NCBI RefSeq assembly: GCF_002954775.1
Contig: NZ_PJME01000025.1
Coordinates: 1-64,000, forward strand
Source: Streptomyces geranii
Lineage (GTDB): Bacteria > Actinomycetota > Actinomycetes > Streptomycetales > Streptomycetaceae
DNA: 64,000 bases
Direction: 5' to 3'
Shown here: positions 32,376 through 40,239 of the stretch, in pieces
Numbering within the stretch: position 1 is the stretch's first letter
How the letters are laid out: every line of letters starts with the position of its first letter
The notes under the pieces: model-generated
What the model saw: the letters and a program-made list of their open reading frames with translations, nothing else
Database searches by the model: none
Told to the model about the DNA's origin: nothing
Position numbers and translations under genes: made by a program

Positions 32376-34060
32376 CCGGGAAGCCTGCTTTCCTCCGGCT
32401 CTTCCGGCTCGTCCGACTCCCCCGGCTCCGGTGGCGGCGGTGTCGCGGACGCCTCCTTGAGCGCGGCCCAGCGGGCCTCGCGGGAGGCGGTGTCGTACCA
32501 GGGCGAGAGCGAGGGCGACGGCAGGTCGAGGGGGAGGAAGTCGTAGGCGGCCTCCGCCTCGTAGGGGTCGCCGGCCTCGTACGCGTCTTCGCCGACGGTG
32601 ACGGTGACATCCGCGGTGACGGCCGTCGTGCCGTACGGCTTCCTCGTCGCGCCGGGGACCTTCGGTGACGTCAGCTTCAGGGTCCCGATGTCCGTGCCGG
32701 TGCCCTTCGGCCGCTCGCGCAGGCGCCACGCGCGCAGCCCGAGGGCCATCGGCAGGGCGACGGTCGCCGTCCACGCGAGCGTGGCCGCGCCCGTCAGCCA
32801 CCACACCGGCCCGACATGGGCGAGGGCGTGGTTGCCCAGCGGCCCGCCGGACAGCGCGGCGAGCGCGGCGAGCGCGCCCGCGCACAGCAGGGCGGCGAAC
32901 CCGGCGTTCGCGGCGGTACGCCCGACCGACCACGGCACCCGCCCGGCCTCCGCCGGACTCGCCGCCCGCGCCGTGAACCACCCGACCGTCACCCCGGCCG
33001 CCACCGGCACCGCCGCGACCGCCCAGGTCAGCGGGGTACCGGGACCGGCGTCCGGCACGGCCGACAGCAGCGGGAACGGCGGCAGCAGCGGCGCCGGATC
33101 GGCACCCAGCGGCCCCGTCACCCGGCCGGCGCCGAGCACGAACCCGGGCCCGAGGGCGTAAGCGGCGCCCCACAGCGCCGCGTTGGGGATCAGGGCGAGA
33201 CAGAGCAGCAGTACGGCGATCCGCCCCGACCACGCCTCCGTCAGCTGCAGGAAGGAGACCCGGGCGGCCCCGCCGTGCCCGACCAGCGACACGGCCACGA
33301 GCAGCGCGCCGCCCCCGACCAGCACGGCGACCCCGGCCCCGGCGGCCCGCCCGACGGCCAGGACCCGGCCCCGTACCGCCGGGTCCAGGACGCGCCGGCG
33401 AACCCACCTGGGCAGCAGATACAGCACCCGGGGTGAGAGGGGCGCGCGCGGGCGGCCGTACGCCGTCCAGACCCCGGCGCCCGCCGCCGCCATGGTGAGC
33501 AGCGGTACGCATACGACAGTCCAGGCCCAGTCGGGACTCAGACCGCCCCCGGCCGCGTACAGGGCGACGCCCCCGGCGACGGTCAGATACCCGGCGACGA
33601 CGCCGAGCCAGGCGGTACGGGCGGGGACGGGAGGCGCGTCCCCGGTCGCGTCCTCCTCCGCCTCCGGGCCCTCGGCCACGTCACGGGCGGCGCGGTGCAG
33701 CAGCCAGACCGGGAGGGCGAGCAGGAGGAGCGGGGTGACGCCGACGGGGGCGGGGGCGCCGGAGAGGCCGTCGACGCGGACCAGTTCGGCGCCGTGGGCG
33801 AGCAGCCAGAGGGCGGCGGCGATGTGCAGGGCGCCGTCGGGGCCGCTGTCCGGATACGGCGAGCTGATCCACAGCACCATCACGAGCACGGCGAACGAGC
33901 CGAGCCCGAGCCCCGCCGCGACCGCGCCGCCCAGCAGGCCGGCGCCCAGCCCGGGGGAACGGTCACGCAGCCGGTCGCGGACCCGGTCACGGACCCGTGC
34001 CCGGGTGCGCAGGGGCAGGAAACGAAGCCGGCGATCGGTCATCTGGGTCACGAGCGCCAT
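32372..34060 (-). CDS. DUF6350 / PerM-type polytopic membrane protein
   Basis: About 562 residues with ten or more membrane helices and a cytosolic C-terminus rich in Glu, Tyr and Pro (EDAYEAGDPYEAEAAYDFLP). This corresponds to the DUF6350 family found near purN and sucCD in streptomycetes and often labelled cell division protein PerM; evidence for a division role is indirect. The start at MALVTQMTD is uncertain, with an in-frame ATG six codons later. Confidence 0.8.
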   Translation of the reverse strand: MALVTQMTDRRLRFLPLRTRARVRDRVRDRLRDRSPGLGAGLLGGAVAAGLGLGSFAVLVMVLWISSPYPDSGPDGALHIAAALWLLAHGAELVRVDGLSGAPAPVGVTPLLLLALPVWLLHRAARDVAEGPEAEEDATGDAPPVPARTAWLGVVAGYLTVAGGVALYAAGGGLSPDWAWTVVCVPLLTMAAAGAGVWTAYGRPRAPLSPRVLYLLPRWVRRRVLDPAVRGRVLAVGRAAGAGVAVLVGGGALLVAVSLVGHGGAARVSFLQLTEAWSGRIAVLLLCLALIPNAALWGAAYALGPGFVLGAGRVTGPLGADPAPLLPPFPLLSAVPDAGPGTPLTWAVAAVPVAAGVTVGWFTARAASPAEAGRVPWSVGRTAANAGFAALLCAGALAALAALSGGPLGNHALAHVGPVWWLTGAATLAWTATVALPMALGLRAWRLRERPKGTGTDIGTLKLTSPKVPGATRKPYGTTAVTADVTVTVGEDAYEAGDPYEAEAAYDFLPLDLPSPSLSPWYDTASREARWAALKEASATPPPPEPGESDEPEEPEESRLPG

Positions 34061-34157
34061 GCTCCCAACGACACGCGCTTTCCGGGTGTAACAGGCGAAC
34101 TTACGACGTGTCACTCAATATACGTTTTATGTACTTTTTCGCGCGAAGGGGCCCCCG

Positions 34158-35237
34158 GTGACACAGAGCCCCACCACCCCGCTGCCCCCACCCGCCGAGC
34201 GCCGACGCCTGCGCGAGTCACAGTCGCTGACGCGGGCTCAGGTCGCCGAACGGGTGGGCGTCAGCCGCGAGACGGTACGCGCGTGGGAGACGGGCCGCAC
34301 AACACCGCGCGGACGCAGGGCACAGGCGTACGCGGCACTGCTGGCGGCGGCGCCGACACCGTCAACGCCCGCTGCCACGCCTGCCGCCACGGCCGTCGCC
34401 GAGGCTGCCGTCGTCGCCACCGCCCCGCAGGACATGCCACCCCTGACGCCGGCTCAGGCCTTCGACGCGCTGTACGCGTTCTGCGCCCCGGCACTCGTAC
34501 GGCAGACGTATCTCCTCACCGGGCGCCGGGAGTTGGCGCGCGAGTCCGTCGAACGGGCGTTCCAGCTGGCGTGGCACCGTTGGCCGGAGGTGGCGGTGGA
34601 CCCGGACCCGGCGGGCTGGGTGCGTGCCACGGCGTACGACTGCGCCCTCTCCCCCTGGCACCGCTTCCGCGCCCGCCACCGCCACCCGGAGGCCCCACCC
34701 GCCGACCCGACCGACCGCGCCCTGCTCTCCGCCCTGCTGCGACTGCCCCCGCCGTACCGCCGCACCCTGCTCCTCTACGACGGTGTCGGCCTGGGCCTGC
34801 CGGAAACGGCGGCGGAGACGGAGGCGAGCACACCGGCGACGGCGAACCGCCTGCTGCACGCCCGCGAGGCGCTGACGACCCAGCTCCCGTCCCTCACGGA
34901 CCCGGCCACCCTCTCGACCCGCCTGTCGGTCCTGGCGACGCACGCCCGCCTGAGAGCGTCCCGCCCGTCGACGGTCCGCGCGGCAGGCGAACGCCGAGCC
35001 CGGAACTGGACCCACGCGGCCATCGCCTTCACGATCGCCCTGACGGCGGCCACGACATTCACCCTCCACACGTCCCCGACGCACTACGAGCCTCCGGTGG
35101 CCCCGGGAGCAACAGTCCAGGGCGTACCACCGAGACCGGCCCCGGGCCCGTTGTCCCGTACGGAACAGAAACTCCAGAAGAAGCTGGAGGAGGAACCGGC
35201 AAACGGCCCGGAGAGGGTGACACCGGAGCCGAGGTGA
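34158..35237 (+). CDS. HTH-XRE / sigma-factor-like / transmembrane fusion regulator
   Basis: 359 residues in three parts. Residues 12-55 are an XRE helix-turn-helix (LTRAQVAERVGVSRETVRAWETGRTTPRG). After an Ala/Pro linker, residues about 95-240 resemble ECF sigma regions 2 and 4 (LYAFCAPALVRQTYLLTGRRELARESVERAFQLAW... LLRLPPPYRRTLLLYDGVGLGLPETA). Near 275-295 one membrane helix (AAIAFTIALTAATTFTLHT) leads to a short outer tail. GTG start with GAAGGGG. It looks like a membrane-tethered DNA-binding protein with a degenerate sigma domain; target genes are unknown. Confidence 0.8.
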   Translation: MTQSPTTPLPPPAERRRLRESQSLTRAQVAERVGVSRETVRAWETGRTTPRGRRAQAYAALLAAAPTPSTPAATPAATAVAEAAVVATAPQDMPPLTPAQAFDALYAFCAPALVRQTYLLTGRRELARESVERAFQLAWHRWPEVAVDPDPAGWVRATAYDCALSPWHRFRARHRHPEAPPADPTDRALLSALLRLPPPYRRTLLLYDGVGLGLPETAAETEASTPATANRLLHAREALTTQLPSLTDPATLSTRLSVLATHARLRASRPSTVRAAGERRARNWTHAAIAFTIALTAATTFTLHTSPTHYEPPVAPGATVQGVPPRPAPGPLSRTEQKLQKKLEEEPANGPERVTPEPR

Positions 35238-35312
35238 GGCGCGCGACCCGGCTGTGGGCACAGCCACCAGTTCCGGGTACCCGGCAAAGTAACGGCACCC
35301 GCACCAACGCCA

Positions 35313-35345
35313 GTGGGCCCGCCCCAGCAAAGGGAACGGGCCCAC
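35313..35345 (-). terminator. Terminator of the sucCD operon
   Basis: GTGGGCCCG and CGGGCCCAC form a perfect nine-pair stem around a 15-base loop, 21 bases after the sucD stop. Confidence 0.65.
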
Positions 35346-35366
35346 AGAGGCTCAGCTCAAAGAACG

Positions 35367-36251
35367 TCAGCCGGCGAGAAGCTCGCGCGCCAGCTTCGCC
35401 GTCTCGGTCGGCGTCTTGCCGACCTTGACGCCGGCGGCCTCAAGCGCTTCCTTCTTCGCAGCCGCCGTACCGGACGAACCGGACACGATCGCACCCGCGT
35501 GACCCATGGTCTTGCCCTCGGGCGCGGTGAAGCCGGCGACGTAACCGACGACCGGCTTCGTCACGTTCTTCGCGATGAAGTCCGCGGCGCGCTCCTCGGC
35601 GTCGCCACCGATCTCACCGATCATCACGATCAGGTCGGTGTCAGGGTCGGCCTCGAACGCGGCGAGCGCGTCGATGTGCGTCGTACCGATGACCGGGTCG
35701 CCACCGATGCCGACGGCCGACGAGAAGCCGATGTCCCGCAGCTCGTACATCATCTGGTACGTCAGCGTGCCCGACTTCGAGACCAGACCGATACGGCCCG
35801 GCTTCGTGATGTCGCCCGGGATGATGCCGGCGTTCGACTGGCCCGGGGTGATGAGTCCGGGACAGTTCGGGCCGATGATCCGGGTCTTGTTGCCCTTCGA
35901 CTGCGCGTACGCCCAGAAGGCGGCGGAGTCGTGGACGGCGATGCCCTCGGTGATGACGACCGCGAGGGGGATCTCCGCGTCGATCGCCTCGACGACCGCG
36001 GCCTTGGCGAAGGCCGGCGGTACGAAGAGTACGGACACGTTCGCGCCCGTCTTCTCGATCGCCTCGGCGACCGTGCCGAAGACCGGGATCTCGGTGCCGT
36101 CGATGTCGACCGACGTGCCCGCCTTGCGCGGGTTCACACCGCCGACGATGTTCGTGCCGTCGGCCAGCATGAGCTTGGTGTGCTTCATGCCCGTGGCACC
36201 GGTCATGCCCTGGACGATGACCTTGGAGTCCTTGTCGAGGAAGATAGCCAT
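35367..36251 (-). CDS. sucD: Succinyl-CoA synthetase alpha subunit
   Basis: 294 residues. The alpha subunit binds CoA (GMTGATGMKHTKLML near the start) and carries the phosphorylated histidine (GHAGAIVSGSSG, about residue 246). With SucC it interconverts succinyl-CoA and succinate with substrate-level phosphorylation. It lies 21 bases after sucC. Confidence 0.97.
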   Translation of the reverse strand: MAIFLDKDSKVIVQGMTGATGMKHTKLMLADGTNIVGGVNPRKAGTSVDIDGTEIPVFGTVAEAIEKTGANVSVLFVPPAFAKAAVVEAIDAEIPLAVVITEGIAVHDSAAFWAYAQSKGNKTRIIGPNCPGLITPGQSNAGIIPGDITKPGRIGLVSKSGTLTYQMMYELRDIGFSSAVGIGGDPVIGTTHIDALAAFEADPDTDLIVMIGEIGGDAEERAADFIAKNVTKPVVGYVAGFTAPEGKTMGHAGAIVSGSSGTAAAKKEALEAAGVKVGKTPTETAKLARELLAG

Positions 36252-36272
36252 GGCTTGTCTGTCCCTCTTCCC

Positions 36273-37451
36273 TTACTTCGCAGCCGCGAGCTCGGCGGCC
36301 TTGTCGGCCGCGCCGTCCATGGTGTCCACGCGCTGGACCAGCGGGTGGTTGGCGTCGGAGAGGATCTTGCGACCCAGCTCGGCGTTGTTGCCGTCGAGGC
36401 GGACGACGAGGGGCTTGGAGACTTCCTCGCCCTTGTCCGCGAGCAGCTGCAGCGCCTGCACGATGCCGTTGGCGACCTCGTCGCACGCGGTGATGCCGCC
36501 GAAGACGTTGACGAAGACCGACTTGACGTCGGGGTCGCCCAGGATGATCTCCAGGCCGTTCGCCATGACGGCGGCGGAGGCGCCACCGCCGATGTCGAGG
36601 AAGTTGGCGGGCTTGACCCCACCGTGGTTCTCACCGGCGTACGCGACGACGTCGAGGGTGCTCATGACGAGCCCCGCGCCGTTGCCGATGATGCCGACCT
36701 CACCGTCGAGCTTGACGTAGTTGAGGTTCTTGGCCTTGGCGGCGGCCTCCAGCGGGTTCGCGGAGTCCTTGTCCTCAAGGGCCTCGTGGTCCGGCTGACG
36801 GAACTCGGCGTTCTCGTCGAGGGAGACCTTGCCGTCGAGGGCGATGACCTTGCCGGAGGCGACCTTGGCGAGGGGGTTGACCTCGACGAGGAGGGCGTCC
36901 TCCTTGATGAAGGTGTCCCACAGCGTCACCAGGATCTCGGCGACCTGCTCGGCGACCTCGGCCGGGAACTTCGCCTGGGCGACGATCTCACGGGCCTTCT
37001 CGATGCTGACGCCCTCGTTGGCGTCGACCGGGACCTTCGCGAGGGCCTCGGGGTTCTCCTCCGCGACGACCTCGATCTCCACGCCGCCCTGGACGGACGC
37101 CATGGCGAGGAAGGTGCGGTTGGTGCGGTCGAGGAGGTACGAGACGTAGTACTCCTCGACGATCTCGGGCGCGGTCTCGGCGATCATCACCTTGTGGACC
37201 GTGTGGCCCTTGATGTCCATGCCGAGGATGTCCGTCGCGCGGGCGACGGCCTCGTCCGGGGTGGCGGCGAGCTTCACGCCGCCGGCCTTTCCACGCCCAC
37301 CGACCTTCACCTGCGCCTTGATGACGGACTTGCCGCCCAGACGCTCGGTCGCCGCGCGCGCCGCCTCAGGCGTGTCGATGACTTCACCGGCCAGCACCGG
37401 TACACCGTGCTTGGCGAAGAGGTCCCTCGCCTGGTACTCGAACAGGTCCAC
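36273..37451 (-). CDS. sucC: Succinyl-CoA synthetase beta subunit
   Basis: 392 residues, ATP-grasp subunit. MDLFEYQARDLFAKHGVPV, AQVKVGGRGKAGGVKLA and LVEVNPLAKVASGKVIALDGKVSLD are standard blocks; FGGITACDEVANGIVQAL forms the subunit interface. GTG start with AGGGACGGA upstream. First gene of sucCD, preceded by a long non-coding leader region. Confidence 0.97.
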   Translation of the reverse strand: MDLFEYQARDLFAKHGVPVLAGEVIDTPEAARAATERLGGKSVIKAQVKVGGRGKAGGVKLAATPDEAVARATDILGMDIKGHTVHKVMIAETAPEIVEEYYVSYLLDRTNRTFLAMASVQGGVEIEVVAEENPEALAKVPVDANEGVSIEKAREIVAQAKFPAEVAEQVAEILVTLWDTFIKEDALLVEVNPLAKVASGKVIALDGKVSLDENAEFRQPDHEALEDKDSANPLEAAAKAKNLNYVKLDGEVGIIGNGAGLVMSTLDVVAYAGENHGGVKPANFLDIGGGASAAVMANGLEIILGDPDVKSVFVNVFGGITACDEVANGIVQALQLLADKGEEVSKPLVVRLDGNNAELGRKILSDANHPLVQRVDTMDGAADKAAELAAAK

Positions 37452-37738
37452 GCGCGTCCGTCCCTATCAGTGATCTCGCGGTTCGTTGTCTGCGTGGGCG
37501 TGCCGCGATGGGCAACGTGACGTCCGCTGTGTCACAAGGGTGGCGCACACGGTGTCCGAGCGCGCGGCATGTCCGTCTCGCAGGTTATCGCCGCACCCCG
37601 CAGGTCCCTAAATCAGGAATCACACCTGAGCGGTGATACCTGTCACAGAGTGCCACTCACGGCCGCCTGACGGCCCCTGTGAGGGCACTCGGGAGGCACT
37701 CCGGCGGGGCTTAGATGCGGTTACGGGTGCAAAGGTGA

Positions 37739-37772
37739 GGCCTCACCGGGCTGGGGTGGGCCCGGTGAGGCC
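37739..37772. ncRNA. Perfect 13-pair hairpin, possible structured RNA or terminator
   Basis: GGCCTCACCGGGC (37739-37751) pairs fully with GCCCGGTGAGGCC (37760-37772) around loop TGGGGTGG. No T run follows on either side, so a simple intrinsic terminator is not certain; it may be part of a larger RNA with the neighbouring stems. Confidence 0.45.
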
Positions 37773-37948
37773 CCTGGAAGGCCCGCCGACGGCTTCGACG
37801 GTCCTCCGGCAAGCGGTCTCCCACCCCTATGGGAGCCCACTCACCGCCCTCCACCGGTCACAGCCACCGCCGGGCCGATGGCATTCGGCCGTACGAGGCT
37901 GTCCTGACGGAGTCCGGATGATCCGCACGTCGGGCGCGCGGAAATTCG

Positions 37949-37980
37949 GGGGTACGGAAGCTTTCAGGGGTACGGAAGCT
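37949..37980. repeat. Direct repeat of GGGGTACGGAAGCT
   Basis: The 14-base unit occurs at 37949-37962 and 37967-37980 with a four-base gap. It lies between sucC and the secreted repeat protein gene; it may be a tandem protein-binding site or a small duplication. Confidence 0.7.
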
Positions 37981-38054
37981 ACTGACTGGCACTGCGTGCA
38001 GTCACCGCAGGCTCCGCTCACGCACGGCGGCGCAACGGAGCGGGAGACAAGCCC

Positions 38055-38936
38055 CTAACCGGGGAAGACGGGAACGGCCCGGTGCCGGTCCCGCACCTCG
38101 GCGCCGCCAACACCCGCAGCGCCCTCCGGCACGAACCGCACCGACACCCGCTGACCCGACGCGACGGCATACCCATCGCCGTGCCCGCCCCCATGCCGGG
38201 AAACACCACCGTCGACGACCGCCCGTTCACCGGGCACCCGCTGAGGCACCCCACCGGGCGAACCCCCAGACACCTGCCGCACGGACGGCGCCGGGACACG
38301 TACACCGTGAACGTCCACGCCACGACCGCCGACCACGAACCGAGGCCCGTGGACGACTCCGCCCTGAGGCGTCTCGGCGACGGGCGCGGGCCGGGTCTGC
38401 TCCGGCGAGGAGGGGATCGCGGGAGATGCAGGGGAGGCGGGCGTGGAGGGAACGGTGGGCGAGTCGGGCACACCCGGAAGCACAGGCGGTACGGGCGGCA
38501 CAGACGGCACAGGCAGCTCGGGAACCGCCGGGAGGGTCGGCAGGTCGGGCAGGGCAGGAAGCTCGGGGAGTTCCGGAAGCGCGGGCAGGTCGGGCAGGGT
38601 GGGCAGCGTAGGTAAGGCGGGCAGGGTCGGCACCTGAGCCGACACCTCCGCCAGCTCCTCGGTCACGGCGTCCACAAGCCCACCGACGGGCTCGACCAGC
38701 TCAACAGGCCTCGTCGGCAGAACCGGAACCGGAACCGGCAGCTGAGTCTGCACCTGACCTGGAACCGTCGGCGCACCCCCCTCCGCCGCATGCGCCCGCT
38801 CCCCGAAGAGGAGCCCGAACACGAGCAACCCGCCCACCAGCACGGCCAGTTGCAGCGCACGCCGCCCAACCGCCGTGCGCGTCACGCGCAGTACGGCAAG
38901 GGACAGGGCGGCTGGCCAGTTCAAGGGGAGGAACAC
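38055..38936 (-). CDS. Secreted Leu/Pro-repeat protein
   Basis: About 293 residues. A signal peptide (QLAVLVGGLLVFGLLFGERAHA, cleavage after AHA) is followed at about 80-165 by many LPxLP units (LPALPTLPTLPDLPALPELP and on). The remainder is Pro/Ser/Thr-rich, then Gly/Val/Arg-rich. Such repeats make extended, wall-spanning or adhesive segments. The start is uncertain: GTG at 38936 is used, GTG at 39002 or a later GTG (TRTAVGRRALQ) are alternatives. No enzymatic domain. Confidence 0.7.
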   Translation of the reverse strand: MFLPLNWPAALSLAVLRVTRTAVGRRALQLAVLVGGLLVFGLLFGERAHAAEGGAPTVPGQVQTQLPVPVPVLPTRPVELVEPVGGLVDAVTEELAEVSAQVPTLPALPTLPTLPDLPALPELPELPALPDLPTLPAVPELPVPSVPPVPPVLPGVPDSPTVPSTPASPASPAIPSSPEQTRPAPVAETPQGGVVHGPRFVVGGRGVDVHGVRVPAPSVRQVSGGSPGGVPQRVPGERAVVDGGVSRHGGGHGDGYAVASGQRVSVRFVPEGAAGVGGAEVRDRHRAVPVFPG

Positions 38937-39054
38937 TCCGGGCGGCGACAGGACTGGGTGGGCGCCGATCTTCGCACGCCTCTCCCGAGGTCGCGCAACC
39001 ACCCCATGGCCGATGCACAGTCATGTCCGTTTTGCCGCCGGAGGCCCCCTCAGC

Positions 39055-40239
39055 TCACTCGGTGTCGGGTATCGGCAGCGGACGCTTCTCGATCGCCGCC
39101 GCCATGATGTCCGGGAACAGATCGGGCGTGCAGGCGAACGCCGGTGCGCCCAGCGCCGCGAGCGCAGCCGCGTGCTCCCTGTCGTACGCCGGCGCCCCCT
39201 CGTCGGACAGCGCGAGCAGCGTCACGAACTGCACCCCGGACGCCTTCATCGCGGCGACCCGCTTCAGCATCTCGTCGCGGATGCCGCCCTCGTAGAGGTC
39301 GCTGATCAGCACGACGACCGTCTCGGCGGGCCGGGTGATCTGCGACTGGCAGTAGGCGAGCGCCCTGTTGATGTCCGTACCGCCGCCGAGTTGCGTACCG
39401 AACAGCACGTCCACCGGATCGTCGAGCTGGTCGGTGAGGTCGACGACCGCCGTGTCGAAGACGACGAGCCGGGTGTCGATCGACCGCATGGACGCCAGCA
39501 CCGCCCCGAACACCGACGCGTACACCACCGACGCCGCCATCGACCCGGACTGGTCGATGCAGAGGACGACCTCCTTCCTCACCGACTGGGAGGCCCGCCC
39601 GTACCCGATGAGCCGCTCCGGCACGATCGTGCGGTACTCGGGGAGGTAGTGCTTGAGGTTGGCCGCGATCGTACGGTTCCAGTCGATGTCGTGATGGCGC
39701 GGCCGACTGATCCGGGCGCTGCGGTCCAGCGCACCGGTGAGCGTGGCCCGGGTCCGCGAGGCGAGCCGCTTCTCCAGGTCTTCAACGACCTTGCGTACAA
39801 CAGCTCTCGCCGTCTCCTTGGTCGTCTCCGGCATCGCCTTGTTGAGGGAGAGCAGCGTGCCGACGAGGTGCACGTCCGCCTCGACCGCCTCCAGCATCTC
39901 GGGCTCCAGCAGCAGGGCGGAGAGCCCGAGCCGGTCGATGGCGTCCCGCTGCATGATCTGGACGACGGACGACGGGAAGTACGTCCGGATGTCCCCGAGC
40001 CACCGCGCGACCGACGGCGCGGAAGCCCCGAGCCCCGCCGAACGGTCCCGCCCCGCCCGGTCCTTGCCCCCGTCCCCCCTCCCGTAGAGCGCGGTGAGCG
40101 CCCCGTCCATGGCGGCGTCCTGACCGGAGAGCGCGCACCCGGTGCCGTCGGCCGCATCGCCCCCCAGCACAAGCCGCCACCGCCGCAACCGCTCCTGCGC
40201 GGACTCCACTGACTCAACCGACCCGGTCGTCACTGTCAT
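39055..40239 (-). CDS. VWA domain-containing protein (CoxE-like) of the MoxR/DUF5682 system
   Basis: 394 residues. The C-terminal half is a von Willebrand A domain with an intact MIDAS (DQSGSM at about 228-233, later FGTQLGGGTDINRAL and VVLISDLYEGG). The N-terminal half is helical (RWLGDIRTYFPSSVVQIMQRDAIDRLGL). VWA partners of MoxR ATPases act as metal-dependent adaptors that hold substrates for remodelling. Its start overlaps the DUF5682 stop (ATGA), so the two are made together. Confidence 0.93.
   Translation of the reverse strand: MTVTTGSVESVESAQERLRRWRLVLGGDAADGTGCALSGQDAAMDGALTALYGRGDGGKDRAGRDRSAGLGASAPSVARWLGDIRTYFPSSVVQIMQRDAIDRLGLSALLLEPEMLEAVEADVHLVGTLLSLNKAMPETTKETARAVVRKVVEDLEKRLASRTRATLTGALDRSARISRPRHHDIDWNRTIAANLKHYLPEYRTIVPERLIGYGRASQSVRKEVVLCIDQSGSMAASVVYASVFGAVLASMRSIDTRLVVFDTAVVDLTDQLDDPVDVLFGTQLGGGTDINRALAYCQSQITRPAETVVVLISDLYEGGIRDEMLKRVAAMKASGVQFVTLLALSDEGAPAYDREHAAALAALGAPAFACTPDLFPDIMAAAIEKRPLPIPDTE

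Larger units (their letters stand above)
37452..38054. other. 600-base non-coding region upstream of sucC with several hairpins
   Basis: No frame here has good coding bias. It contains an imperfect stem near 37651-37691 (GTGCC-A-CTCAC pairing GTGAG-GGCAC), a perfect 13-pair hairpin at 37739-37772, a CTCCCA/TGGGAG hairpin near 37829-37846 and a direct repeat at 37949-37980. It must hold the sucCD promoter and could encode an untranslated RNA. No known riboswitch class was recognised on either strand. Confidence 0.55.
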
